The notes under the pieces are model-generated. The model worked only from the letters and a program-made list of their open reading frames with translations. It was not told the origin of the DNA and did no database searches. DNA of 64,000 nt from Streptomyces ochraceiscleroticus. GTDB taxonomy: Bacteria > Actinomycetota > Actinomycetes > Streptomycetales > Streptomycetaceae. The stretch covers positions 1 to 64,000 of the forward strand of contig NZ_JOAX01000014.1 in NCBI RefSeq assembly GCF_000720485.1, written 5' to 3'. This document shows positions 56,988-64,000 of the stretch, piece by piece (the stretch's first letter is position 1; each line of letters starts with the position of its first letter). Made by a program: the position numbers and the translations under genes.

Positions 56988-58193
56988 CTAACGCGCCGGT
57001 GTGAGCGGCAGCACGGCGCTGATACGGAAGCCGCCGCCCGGCCGCGGCCCCGCGTCCAGGCTGCCGCCGACCATACCGACGCGTTCCCGCATGCCGATGA
57101 GGCCGTGGCCCTGCCCGTCGGCGCCGCCTTCCTCGTACAGCTCGTGCTGCGCGCCCCGGCCGTCGTCCTCGACGAGCAGCTCCAGGCGCTCCTCCCCGTA
57201 GACGAGGCGCACCGTCGCACCGACGCCCGGCCCGCCGTGCTTACGGGTGTTGGTCAGCGCCTCCTGGACGATGCGGTACGCGGTCAGCTCCACGCCGCTG
57301 GGCAGCGGTCGCTCCCGGCCGCCGACCGTGAACTCCACCGGCAGGCCCGCGCCACGCACCTGCTCCACGAGGTCGGCGAGCTGTTCGACACCGGGCTGCG
57401 GCACGTACTCGCCGCCCTCGGCCCCCTCGCCGGTCCGCAGCACGCCGAGCAGCCGGCGCATCTCGGCGAGCGCCTGCCGGCCGGTGCCGGAGATGGTCTC
57501 CAGCGCCTGCTGGGCCTGCTCGGGCGCGGACTTCAGTACGTAGGCGGCACCGTCGGCCTGCACCACCATCACCGAGACGTTGTGCGCGACGACGTCGTGC
57601 AGCTCGCGGGCGATCCGGGCGCGCTCGGCCGCCACCGCCATCCGCGACTGCGTGGCGCGCTCCTTCTCCAGCCGCGACGCGCGCTCCTCCAGTTGCGCCC
57701 AGTAGGCACGCCGGGTGCGCAGCGAGTCGCCCATCACCCAGGCCAGGACGAACGGGACGGTCAGGAAGACGACGACGACCACGTCCTGCCACACCGTGTA
57801 GTACGGGTCGGGCTGGTGCCAGCGGAGCCTGGACAGGACCGGCGCGAGGATGCCGCCGGCCAGCGCGTACCAGGAGGCCCAGCGGACGTTCCCGTACGCG
57901 ACGGTGTAGATGATCACCAGCATCGCGAAGTCCGCCGGGTTCGGCTCCACATCGAAGGCCACTTGCGCGATGCCCGCGAGCGTCGCCAGCAGCAGCATCT
58001 TCAGCGGCGCCTTGCGGCGCAGCGCGACGACCGTGCACAGCGCGAGGACGACCAGCACCCCGACGGCGCGCTGGAGGGAGCCGGTGAGTATGTCGGAGAC
58101 CAGCCACAGGCTGCAGAACGCGAGCAGCAGCAGCGCCCAGAAGGTGTCCACACCGGTCGGGTGCCTGCGGAAGAAGTCGTAGAGACGCTGCAC
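56988..58193 (-). CDS. Sensor histidine kinase, NarL-type partner
   Basis: A 401-aa membrane kinase: about five N-terminal hydrophobic segments (17-155) with almost no external loop, a coiled linker, a HisKA_3 dimerisation domain with His199 in [15 protein letters not shown], and a HATPase ([12 protein letters not shown], then [13 protein letters not shown]). This intramembrane-sensing design suggests detection within the membrane. It is followed after 62 bases by its regulator gene. GTG start at 58193. Confidence 0.92.
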   Translation of the reverse strand: MQRLYDFFRRHPTGVDTFWALLLLAFCSLWLVSDILTGSLQRAVGVLVVLALCTVVALRRKAPLKMLLLATLAGIAQVAFDVEPNPADFAMLVIIYTVAYGNVRWASWYALAGGILAPVLSRLRWHQPDPYYTVWQDVVVVVFLTVPFVLAWVMGDSLRTRRAYWAQLEERASRLEKERATQSRMAVAAERARIARELHDVVAHNVSVMVVQADGAAYVLKSAPEQAQQALETISGTGRQALAEMRRLLGVLRTGEGAEGGEYVPQPGVEQLADLVEQVRGAGLPVEFTVGGRERPLPSGVELTAYRIVQEALTNTRKHGGPGVGATVRLVYGEERLELLVEDDGRGAQHELYEEGGADGQGHGLIGMRERVGMVGGSLDAGPRPGGGFRISAVLPLTPAR

Positions 58194-58314
58194 GTCACCC
58201 AGCGTAGGCAGCGCGTATAGGTGTACGGGTCAACCGAAGGAGCGATCCTGGGCGCGCGCCCTACTCCCCAAGGTGGATGCCGGACGGCACCCCGCTCGCC
58301 CGTACGGTGGGGCG

Positions 58315-59379
58315 GTGACGAACGAGTGGTGCGGCTGGCGGGACGCGACGGAACGGGCGCTGTACGGGCCCGGCGGCTTCTACACGCGCGCGGACGGCCC
58401 CGGGCCCGCCGGACACTTCCGCACCTCGGTGCACGCCTCGCGGCAGTACGCGGGCGCCGTGGCGACGCTCGTGGAGCGCGTGGACGAGGCGCTGGGGCGT
58501 CCGGAGCGGCTGGACGTCCTGGACGTCGGAGCGGGGCGTGGGGAGCTGCTGAGCGGGGTCCTGGCGGCGCTGGACGCCTCGGTCGCCGCCGACGGCGGAC
58601 GGGCGGCCGGTGAGCTGCCCGGGCGGGTGCGCGCGTACGCCGTCGAGAAGGCGCCCCGCCCCGAAGGGCTCGACCCCCGCATCACCTGGCTCGCCGAGCT
58701 GCCCGCCCCGGGGACGCTCACCGGGCTGCTCTTCGCCAACGAGTGGCTGGACAACGTCCCGGTGGACGTCGCCGAGACGGACCCGGAGGGCGTGGTGCGC
58801 CGCGTACTCGTACGCGCGGAGGACGGCGCGGAACGGCTCGGCGAGCCGGTGACGGGTGAGGACGCGGCGTGGCTGGCGGAGTGGTGGCCCACCGGCGGCC
58901 CGACGGACGGGGACGGCGGGCCGGGCTTCCGGGCCGAGATCGGGCGGCCGCGGGACGCGGCGTGGGCGCGGGCGGTACGGACGCTGCGCCGCGGGTTCGC
59001 CGTGACCGCCGACTACGCGCACGTACGGGAGGCCCGCCCCCCGTACGGCACGCTCACCGGCTTCCGAGACGGCCGCGAGGCCGCCCCCGTACCGGACGGC
59101 AGCCGCGACATCACCGCGCACGTCGCGCTGGACGCCTGCGCGGCGGCCGGCGGCACCGGGGCGCTGCTGCTCACCCAGCGGGCCGCGCTGCGCGCCCTGG
59201 GCGTCGACGGCAGCCGGCCGCCGCTGGCCCTCGCGACCACCGATCCGGCCGCCTATCTGCGGGCCCTCAGCGGTGCCGGCGAGGCCGCCGAGCTGACCGA
59301 CCCGGGCGGCCTCGGGGCCTTCCACTGGCTGGTCCAGCCGGTCGGCCTGCCGGCCGGAGCTGTCAGACTGTCCCCATGA
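58315..59379 (+). CDS. MidA/NDUFAF7-like SAM methyltransferase
   Basis: A 354-aa class I methyltransferase of the DUF185/MidA family: [19 protein letters not shown], the SAM loop [13 protein letters not shown], then [15 protein letters not shown] and ITAHVALDA. In mitochondria NDUFAF7 dimethylates an arginine of the complex I 49-kDa subunit (NuoD). Here the gene overlaps a nuoD gene by ATGA, which makes NuoD the obvious substrate. GTG 58315 follows GGTGGGG. Confidence 0.85.
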   Translation: MTNEWCGWRDATERALYGPGGFYTRADGPGPAGHFRTSVHASRQYAGAVATLVERVDEALGRPERLDVLDVGAGRGELLSGVLAALDASVAADGGRAAGELPGRVRAYAVEKAPRPEGLDPRITWLAELPAPGTLTGLLFANEWLDNVPVDVAETDPEGVVRRVLVRAEDGAERLGEPVTGEDAAWLAEWWPTGGPTDGDGGPGFRAEIGRPRDAAWARAVRTLRRGFAVTADYAHVREARPPYGTLTGFRDGREAAPVPDGSRDITAHVALDACAAAGGTGALLLTQRAALRALGVDGSRPPLALATTDPAAYLRALSGAGEAAELTDPGGLGAFHWLVQPVGLPAGAVRLSP

Positions 59380-60518
59380 CGGAGACGATGGTCGGTATTG
59401 GCGGTGCGGCGGAGAGCACGGACATGGTGCTCAACATCGGGCCCCAGCACCCCTCCACGCACGGAGTGCTGCGGCTGCGCCTGGTACTGGACGGCGAGCG
59501 CATCAGCCACGCCGAACCGGTGATCGGTTATATGCACCGGGGCGCGGAGAAGCTCTTCGAGGCACGCGACTACCGCCAGATCATTGTGCTCGCCAACCGC
59601 CACGACTGGCTGTCGGCGTTCTCCAACGAGCTCGGCGTCGTGATGGCCGTCGAACGGATGCTCGGCATGGAGGTCCCGGAGCGGGCGGTGTGGACGCGCA
59701 CGCTCCTGGCCGAGCTGAACCGCGTACTGAACCACCTGATGTTCCTCGGGTCCTACCCCCTGGAGCTGGGCGGGATCACCCCGGTCTTCCATGCCTTCCG
59801 CGAGCGCGAAGAGCTGCAGAACGTCATGGAGCAGCTCTCCGGCGGCCGGATGCACTACATGTTCAACCGCGTCGGCGGCCTCAAGGAGGACCTGCCGGCC
59901 GGCTGGCTCGGCCGCGCCCGGCACGCGGTGTCCGAGGTCCGCTCCCGTATGGACGTCTTCGACCGCCTCGTCCTCGGCAACGAGATCTTCCGCGGCCGGA
60001 CCCGCGGGGTCGGCGTGCTGACCCCGGAGGCGGTGCACGCGTACGGCGTCTCCGGACCCATCGGCCGCGCCTCGGGCGTCGACTTCGACCTGCGCCGCGA
60101 CGAGCCGTACCTGGCCTACGGGGAGCTACAGGACACCCTGAAGGTCGTCACCCGCACCGAGGGCGACTGCCTGGCCCGCTTCGAGGTGCTGCTGGAGCAG
60201 ACGCACAACGCGCTCGACCTGGCCGACGCCTGCCTGGACCGGATGGCGGAGCTGGCCCCGGGGCCGATCAACCAGCGGCTCCCGAAGGTGCTCAAGGCCC
60301 CCGAGGGCGCGACGTACGCCTGGACCGAGAACCCGCTCGGCATCAACGGCTACTACCTGGTCTCCAAGGGCGAGAAGACCCCGTACCGCCTCAAGCTCCG
60401 CTCCGCCTCGTTCAACAACATCCAGGCCCTGACGGAGCTGCTCCCCGGCACGCTGGTCGCCGACATGGTCGCCATCCTGGGCTCACTGTTCTTCGTGGTG
60501 GGCGACATCGACAAGTGA
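59376..60518 (+). CDS. nuoD2: NADH dehydrogenase subunit D, orphan copy
   Basis: A 380-aa NuoD/49-kDa-type complex I subunit (quinone-site side). Signatures: [39 protein letters not shown] and the C-terminal FVVGDIDK. The Arg of HRG (Arg55) is a candidate for the methylation site. No other nuo gene is nearby; a full nuo operon is expected elsewhere, so this is probably a paralogue serving an alternative or hydrogenase-like complex. The ATG overlaps the methyltransferase stop. Confidence 0.93.
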   Translation: MTETMVGIGGAAESTDMVLNIGPQHPSTHGVLRLRLVLDGERISHAEPVIGYMHRGAEKLFEARDYRQIIVLANRHDWLSAFSNELGVVMAVERMLGMEVPERAVWTRTLLAELNRVLNHLMFLGSYPLELGGITPVFHAFREREELQNVMEQLSGGRMHYMFNRVGGLKEDLPAGWLGRARHAVSEVRSRMDVFDRLVLGNEIFRGRTRGVGVLTPEAVHAYGVSGPIGRASGVDFDLRRDEPYLAYGELQDTLKVVTRTEGDCLARFEVLLEQTHNALDLADACLDRMAELAPGPINQRLPKVLKAPEGATYAWTENPLGINGYYLVSKGEKTPYRLKLRSASFNNIQALTELLPGTLVADMVAILGSLFFVVGDIDK

Positions 60519-60592
60519 CGGTCGGGTCCGGGGTGACGGGCGGGGCGTGATCCGCTGTACGCGGGGTAGCGCGCGGGCCAACACCAACAGGG

Positions 60593-60613
60593 TCGTCCAC
60601 AGGGTGTGGATAA
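60593..60613. promoter_or_regulatory. Pair of facing DnaA-box-like sequences
   Basis: TCGTCCACA (60593-60601) faces TGTGGATAA (60605-60613, the complement of TTATCCACA) with 3 bases between. The second is a perfect E. coli-type DnaA box; the first differs from the Streptomyces TTGTCCACA consensus at one base. Isolated, and not an origin. Confidence 0.4.
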
Positions 60614-60639
60614 CTTTCACGCCCGACGACGCACGCGAA

Positions 60640-60676
60640 AAACGCCCGCACCGGTCGATGACCGGTGCGGGCGTTT
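60640..60676. terminator. 16-bp-stem bidirectional terminator
   Basis: AAACGCCCGCACCGGT (60640-60655) and its complement (60661-60676) enclose a 5-base loop, preceded by GAAAA and followed by CTCTT. It lies between the convergent nuoD copy and the coiled-coil protein gene and is shaped for both strands. Confidence 0.92.
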
Positions 60677-60723
60677 CTCTTGCCTGCTCTTCGTGCTGCT
60701 AGCTGTGCCGCTTACTGGGTGAC

Positions 60724-62055
60724 TTACTGGGCGGCCGCGCTGCGGAGCTCCACGACATCGATCTGTTCGGTCTCGTCGTGCGCGGTCAGGTCGATGACCT
60801 CGCCGGCGGCGGGCTCACCGGCAGTGGCCTCATCGGAGGCTTCCGGCGCGGTCTCGTCGCGTGCCTCGTCGCGCGTCTCGGGCTCGGCCTCCGGGGCGGC
60901 CTGCTGCGCGGCCTCCGGGGCGGACTGCTGGGCGGGCTGCTGCGTGGTCTGACGGGCCGCCGCGCGGGCCGACTGTTCGGCCACCGCCTCGTCGCCCACC
61001 ACGTCCGCCAGATCCTCCTCCAGCGGCGCTGCGGGTCCCTCCTTGGGTGCGGTGCCCATGCCCGTACCGAAGAAGTCGAAGCCGCCGGTCGTCCGCGAGG
61101 CGGGCCGGTGCTGCGCGCTGAGCGGCGCGACCGCGGCGGCCGGCACCGGGCGCAGCGCGGGGGCGCCCTCGGCCGTCGCACGGACCTGCGCGGCGGCGCG
61201 GGCCTGTTCGGCGGCGCGCTGCCGCTCCGCCCGCTCCCGCTCCGCACGGTGGGCGGCGTCGCGGCGGGCGGCCTCCTGCCGAACGGCGCTCTCGTTCAGC
61301 CGCAACAGCGCCTCGTCCGCCTTGCGGAAGTCACGCGCGGTGGGAGCCGCGGAGGCACCACGGCCGACAGCGGCAGCCGGAGAGGCGGCGCGACCGGCGG
61401 CACCGGGAGCCGCGGATATGGCGGCGTCCGAGCCCGTGGCCGGGCGAGCGTCGGCGCGGCCGGGGGCGGCGGCCGGCGTGCCGGGCGTGATGGCGGCCGC
61501 CGTCGTGCCGTCGGCGACAGGGCCGACGGCCGCGGGCCGAACGGCCGTCAGGCCCGGTACCGGCACGGCGCCGCCCGCCGTCAGCTCCCGCGCCGGGGCC
61601 GTGGCCTCGATCGCGAGCCGGCGGCGGCCCTCCAGCGCGCTGGCCCGCTCGGTCTCGGCCGTGGCGTACCGGCGCAGCAGCGCGGCGTGTTCATTGCGCA
61701 GCCGGGCCAGCTCCGCGCGCTTGGCGCGCAGTTTGGTCTCCAGCGCGGCCCGGATCTCCCGGGCCTCCTCGACGTCCGTCTCCAGTTCGGCGACGCGCTC
61801 CTCGGTCCGCCACTCGTCGCGCACCCGCGCGCGGGTGAGTTCGGCGACCCGCTTGCCGGCCGTACGGTCCCAGCTGCGGGCCAGCACGGCGCCGCCGACC
61901 GCGGCGACGGCCGCGGCGGCGACCAGGACCCGGAGCACCAGCGCATCGCCGACCAGCCAGGCACCGCCGGCGCAGGCAATTGACGCACCGGCGACCGTCG
62001 TAGGGGGAAGAAGCCGGTGCAGGGGTGGGGAATGGCGATGGCGTCCTCGTGGCAT
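60724..62055 (-). CDS. Coiled-coil membrane protein
   Basis: A 443-aa protein. Two hydrophobic segments (about 20-37 and 40-59) form a hairpin anchor, followed by a long Glu/Arg/Ala coiled coil (about 66-148), an Ala/Pro/Gly-rich region, a second charged helix (KADEALLRLNESAVRQEAARR) and an acidic Glu/Ala/Thr tail. No catalytic motif. The design recalls scaffolding or polarity proteins, but function is unknown. ATG 62055 begins MPRGRHRHS. Confidence 0.65.
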   Translation of the reverse strand: MPRGRHRHSPPLHRLLPPTTVAGASIACAGGAWLVGDALVLRVLVAAAAVAAVGGAVLARSWDRTAGKRVAELTRARVRDEWRTEERVAELETDVEEAREIRAALETKLRAKRAELARLRNEHAALLRRYATAETERASALEGRRRLAIEATAPARELTAGGAVPVPGLTAVRPAAVGPVADGTTAAAITPGTPAAAPGRADARPATGSDAAISAAPGAAGRAASPAAAVGRGASAAPTARDFRKADEALLRLNESAVRQEAARRDAAHRAERERAERQRAAEQARAAAQVRATAEGAPALRPVPAAAVAPLSAQHRPASRTTGGFDFFGTGMGTAPKEGPAAPLEEDLADVVGDEAVAEQSARAAARQTTQQPAQQSAPEAAQQAAPEAEPETRDEARDETAPEASDEATAGEPAAGEVIDLTAHDETEQIDVVELRSAAAQ

Positions 62056-62119
62056 GGCCTGAAATTTACCGTGCGTACGAGGCTGGTGGGGCCCCACCCT
62101 GCAATCCGTTTCCCGCTGG

Positions 62120-63082
62120 TTACTTCTTGAGCAGGTCCTTCTCCTTCAGATAGGCCGTCGCGACATCCGCCGGCTTGCGCCGGTCGGCATCGACCTGGCG
62201 GTTCAGCTCGATCAAGTCCTTCGTCGTGAGCACCTTCGTGAGCTTGCCGAGCGCACTCGCCAGGGCGCTGTCGCCAGCGCTCTTCGCATTCACCACCGGC
62301 AGCACATTCTCGGCGTTCTGCAGGTGCTTGTCGTCCTTGAGGAGCACCAGCCCGAAGCTGCCCAGCGTGGCGTCCGTCGTGGTGGTCAGCACCAGTTGGT
62401 CCGTGCCGTCCTTGACCGCCTGCTTGGCCTGCACCGTGCCCACGCCCTTGGGGTCGATGCCCGTCACGGCTATGCCGTACGTCTTCTTCAGGCCCGGCAG
62501 GCAGTACGGCCTGGTCTCGCACTCCTCGCCCGCCGCGAGCTTCACCTTCTGCTTCGACGCGCCAAGGTCCGAGAGGGTCTTCAGCTTGTGCTTCGCGGCG
62601 AATTCCTTGGTGACCGCGAAGGCGTTCTGGTCCGTCGCCGCGCCGTGCGGGAGAACCTTCAGTCCGCGCGGCTCGGCGAGCTTCTTCAGTGCCGCGACGG
62701 TCTCGTCCGCGTCGTTGGACGCGACCGACTTCGCCTTGGCGCCGTTCTCCTTGGCGTTGAGAAAATCGGCGAGCGTGGAGGCGTATTCCGGAACGACATC
62801 GATCTCGCCCTTCTCCAGGGCCGGTTCGTAGAGCTCGCGATTCTTCAGCGTCTGCACGGACGTCTTGTACCCGGCATTGGAAATGATCTTGGAATAGAGC
62901 TCGGCGAGCACCTGGGACTCGGTGAATCCCGCGGAACCCACGACGATCGTGCCCTTGCCGCCCGCGCTCTTGCCGCCCTTTTCCTCCAGGCTCTGGCCGC
63001 CGCACGCGGACAGCCCGGCGCCCAGCGCCAGCACCGTCCCCGCGACGAGGGCCGTCCGCGCGGTACGCGACATGCTGTTCAT
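62120..63082 (-). CDS. Osmoprotectant/glycine betaine-binding lipoprotein (OpuAC type)
   Basis: A 320-aa solute-binding lipoprotein of a quaternary-amine ABC importer. The lipobox is LSAC (lipid-modified Cys27). The mature domain starts with VGSAGFTESQVLAELY and includes VPEYASTLADF and KGVGTVQ-type elements of the OpuAC/ProX family. ATG 63082 follows GGATGGTGA; in-frame ATGs at 63094 and 63073 are possible. The permease gene is 174 bases upstream. Confidence 0.9.
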   Translation of the reverse strand: MNSMSRTARTALVAGTVLALGAGLSACGGQSLEEKGGKSAGGKGTIVVGSAGFTESQVLAELYSKIISNAGYKTSVQTLKNRELYEPALEKGEIDVVPEYASTLADFLNAKENGAKAKSVASNDADETVAALKKLAEPRGLKVLPHGAATDQNAFAVTKEFAAKHKLKTLSDLGASKQKVKLAAGEECETRPYCLPGLKKTYGIAVTGIDPKGVGTVQAKQAVKDGTDQLVLTTTTDATLGSFGLVLLKDDKHLQNAENVLPVVNAKSAGDSALASALGKLTKVLTTKDLIELNRQVDADRRKPADVATAYLKEKDLLKK

Positions 63083-63133
63083 CGGTTTCACCATCCAGTC
63101 GTCAATGCGGTCACCGGTCGGGCACCGGCCGGT

Positions 63134-63199
63134 CTTGAAGTCGAGCAGGCAGCCTTGAAGTCGAGCAGGGAGTACAGCAGAGGGGAGCGAGTACAGCAG
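63134..63199. repeat. Direct repeats between ABC genes
   Basis: CTTGAAGTCGAGCAGG occurs at 63134-63149 and 63154-63169 (period 20), and GAGTACAGCAG at 63170-63180 and 63189-63199. They fill the gap between the permease and binding-protein genes. They may be slippage products or mRNA spacer structure. Confidence 0.6.
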
Positions 63200-63256
63200 A
63201 AGGGCGGCCCGACGTCTGTACCTCGCGCGGTACACACCGCTGCCCCTGACGCCCGC

Positions 63257-63982
63257 TCAGACGGCCGCCGCGTCCTTGCGGGCCGCCCGTATGCCCCGGC
63301 GGACCGTGCGCGCCGGGCGCTTGCCCCGCATCGGGTCGCACAGCCGCTCCACCGCCACCAGCACCGCCTCGACGAGCAGCGCCAGCCCCGCGACCAGCAC
63401 CGCGCCCGCCACCACCTGAGGGGTGTCGTAGTTGCCGAAGCCCGCCGTGATGATCCGGCCGAGGCCCCCGCCGCCGGCCAGCGCGGCGAGCGTCACCGTC
63501 GCCACGACCTGCACCGACGCCGACCGCAGCCCCGTCATGATCAAGGGGTACGCCAGCGGCAGCTCCACCCGGAGCAGCAGCTGAGGGCCGGACATGCCCA
63601 TCCCCCGGGCCGCCTCCACCACATCGCGGTCGGCCTCCCGCATCCCGACGTACGCGTTCGTCAGCAGCGGCGGCACCGCGAACAGCACCAGCGCCACGAT
63701 CGTCGGCCAGTCCCCCGCCCTGCCCAGCGGACTGAGCGTCAGCAGCACCAGTACCGCGAAGGTCGGCACCGCGCGGCCGACGTTGGCGAGATTGACCGCC
63801 AGCGCCCCGCCCTTGCCGATGTGGCCCAGATACAGCGCCACCGGCAGCGCCAGCAGACAGGAGATGATCAGGCACACCACGCTGAGCTGCACATGCTGGC
63901 CCAGGCGGTGCCATACGCCGTTCTCCCCCGCCCAGTTCGCCGCGGAGCCCAGCCAGTCCCACGCGCCCGTGATCGCGTCCAT
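63257..63982 (-). CDS. Osmoprotectant ABC permease
   Basis: A 241-aa BPD-type permease: about five membrane helices and the ATPase-coupling loop VEAARGMGMSGPQLLLRVELPLAYPLIM (EAA motif). It matches OpuCB/ProW-type permeases. ATG 63982 lies 3 bases after the stop of an upstream gene that runs off the window. The binding protein follows downstream in the same operon. Confidence 0.93.
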   Translation of the reverse strand: MDAITGAWDWLGSAANWAGENGVWHRLGQHVQLSVVCLIISCLLALPVALYLGHIGKGGALAVNLANVGRAVPTFAVLVLLTLSPLGRAGDWPTIVALVLFAVPPLLTNAYVGMREADRDVVEAARGMGMSGPQLLLRVELPLAYPLIMTGLRSASVQVVATVTLAALAGGGGLGRIITAGFGNYDTPQVVAGAVLVAGLALLVEAVLVAVERLCDPMRGKRPARTVRRGIRAARKDAAAV

Positions 63983-63985
63983 CGC

Positions 63986-64000
63986 TCAGGCCACCGCCTT
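63986..64000 (-). CDS. 3' end of an upstream ABC gene (partial)
   Basis: The complement of 63986-64000 reads KAVA-stop in frame, with the TGA 3 bases before the permease ATG. It is the last codons of a coupled gene, most likely the ATPase or second permease of the same osmoprotectant importer. The rest is beyond the window. Confidence 0.6.
   Translation of the reverse strand, partial: KAVA

Overview
High-GC actinobacterial chromosome, almost certainly Streptomyces. The GC bias is very strong, GTG starts and 4-base stop/start overlaps are frequent, and the gene order (indolmycin-type trpS, proC, ilvD, ppx, radA, disA, mutY, sigE-cseABC, clpC, lsr2, coaX-nadC-nadB-panC, orphan nuoD) matches, from memory, the core region around sigE in Streptomyces coelicolor. 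No rRNA, tRNA, CRISPR array, insertion sequence or prophage gene was recognised. The window reads as core chromosome with a few accessory-looking insertions.

Layout. 1-700: degenerate repeats, palindromes and a textbook Trp attenuator (leader peptide with Trp-Trp, pause hairpin, antiterminator, terminator) in front of trpS. 1.8-13.1 kb: proC, a membrane-anchored HTH protein, a fused ABC exporter, a SulP transporter, an M1 lipoprotein peptidase, small proteins and a receptor-type Ser/Thr kinase. 13.2-17.9 kb: ilvD, a TetR regulator overlapping a sugar-phosphate isomerase-like gene, and ppx. 17.9-26.5 kb: a Cys-rich protein, a protein joining sigma-like, zinc anti-sigma-like and BACON-like parts, then DNA integrity genes radA, disA (c-di-AMP synthase) and mutY. 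26.5-31.4 kb: a YVTN beta-propeller protein and the cell-envelope stress operon sigE-cseA-cseB-cseC. 31.4-34.5 kb: a DHA2 drug exporter divergent from its probable TetR repressor across palindromic operators, and an M23 peptidoglycan hydrolase with a long structured leader.

34.9-40.8 kb is the most striking part. Two tandem, same-strand, paralogous NACHT P-loop proteins (1043 and 867 aa) share an N-terminal helical domain. The first carries a full C-terminal leucine-rich-repeat domain, like animal NLR immune receptors, and the second keeps only a remnant. They sit behind an 11-bp-arm inverted repeat and end at an 18-bp-stem terminator facing clpC. They are the best candidate in the window for a poorly described, possibly defensive or signalling system.

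40.9-64 kb: clpC with two matches to the ClgR operator, lsr2, a BlaI-type repressor next to a short N-acetylglutamate synthase-like gene, a 59-aa membrane protein with its own terminator, a cofactor operon for NAD and pantothenate/CoA (DUF2520 protein-panC-nadB-nadC-coaX, mostly with overlapping or nearly touching ends), a threonine-aldolase-like enzyme, an ArsR-type regulator, a NarL-type two-component pair, a MidA/NDUFAF7-like methyltransferase overlapping an orphan nuoD by 4 bases (a plausible enzyme-substrate pair), a coiled-coil membrane protein, and the 3' part of an osmoprotectant ABC operon that leaves the window on the right.
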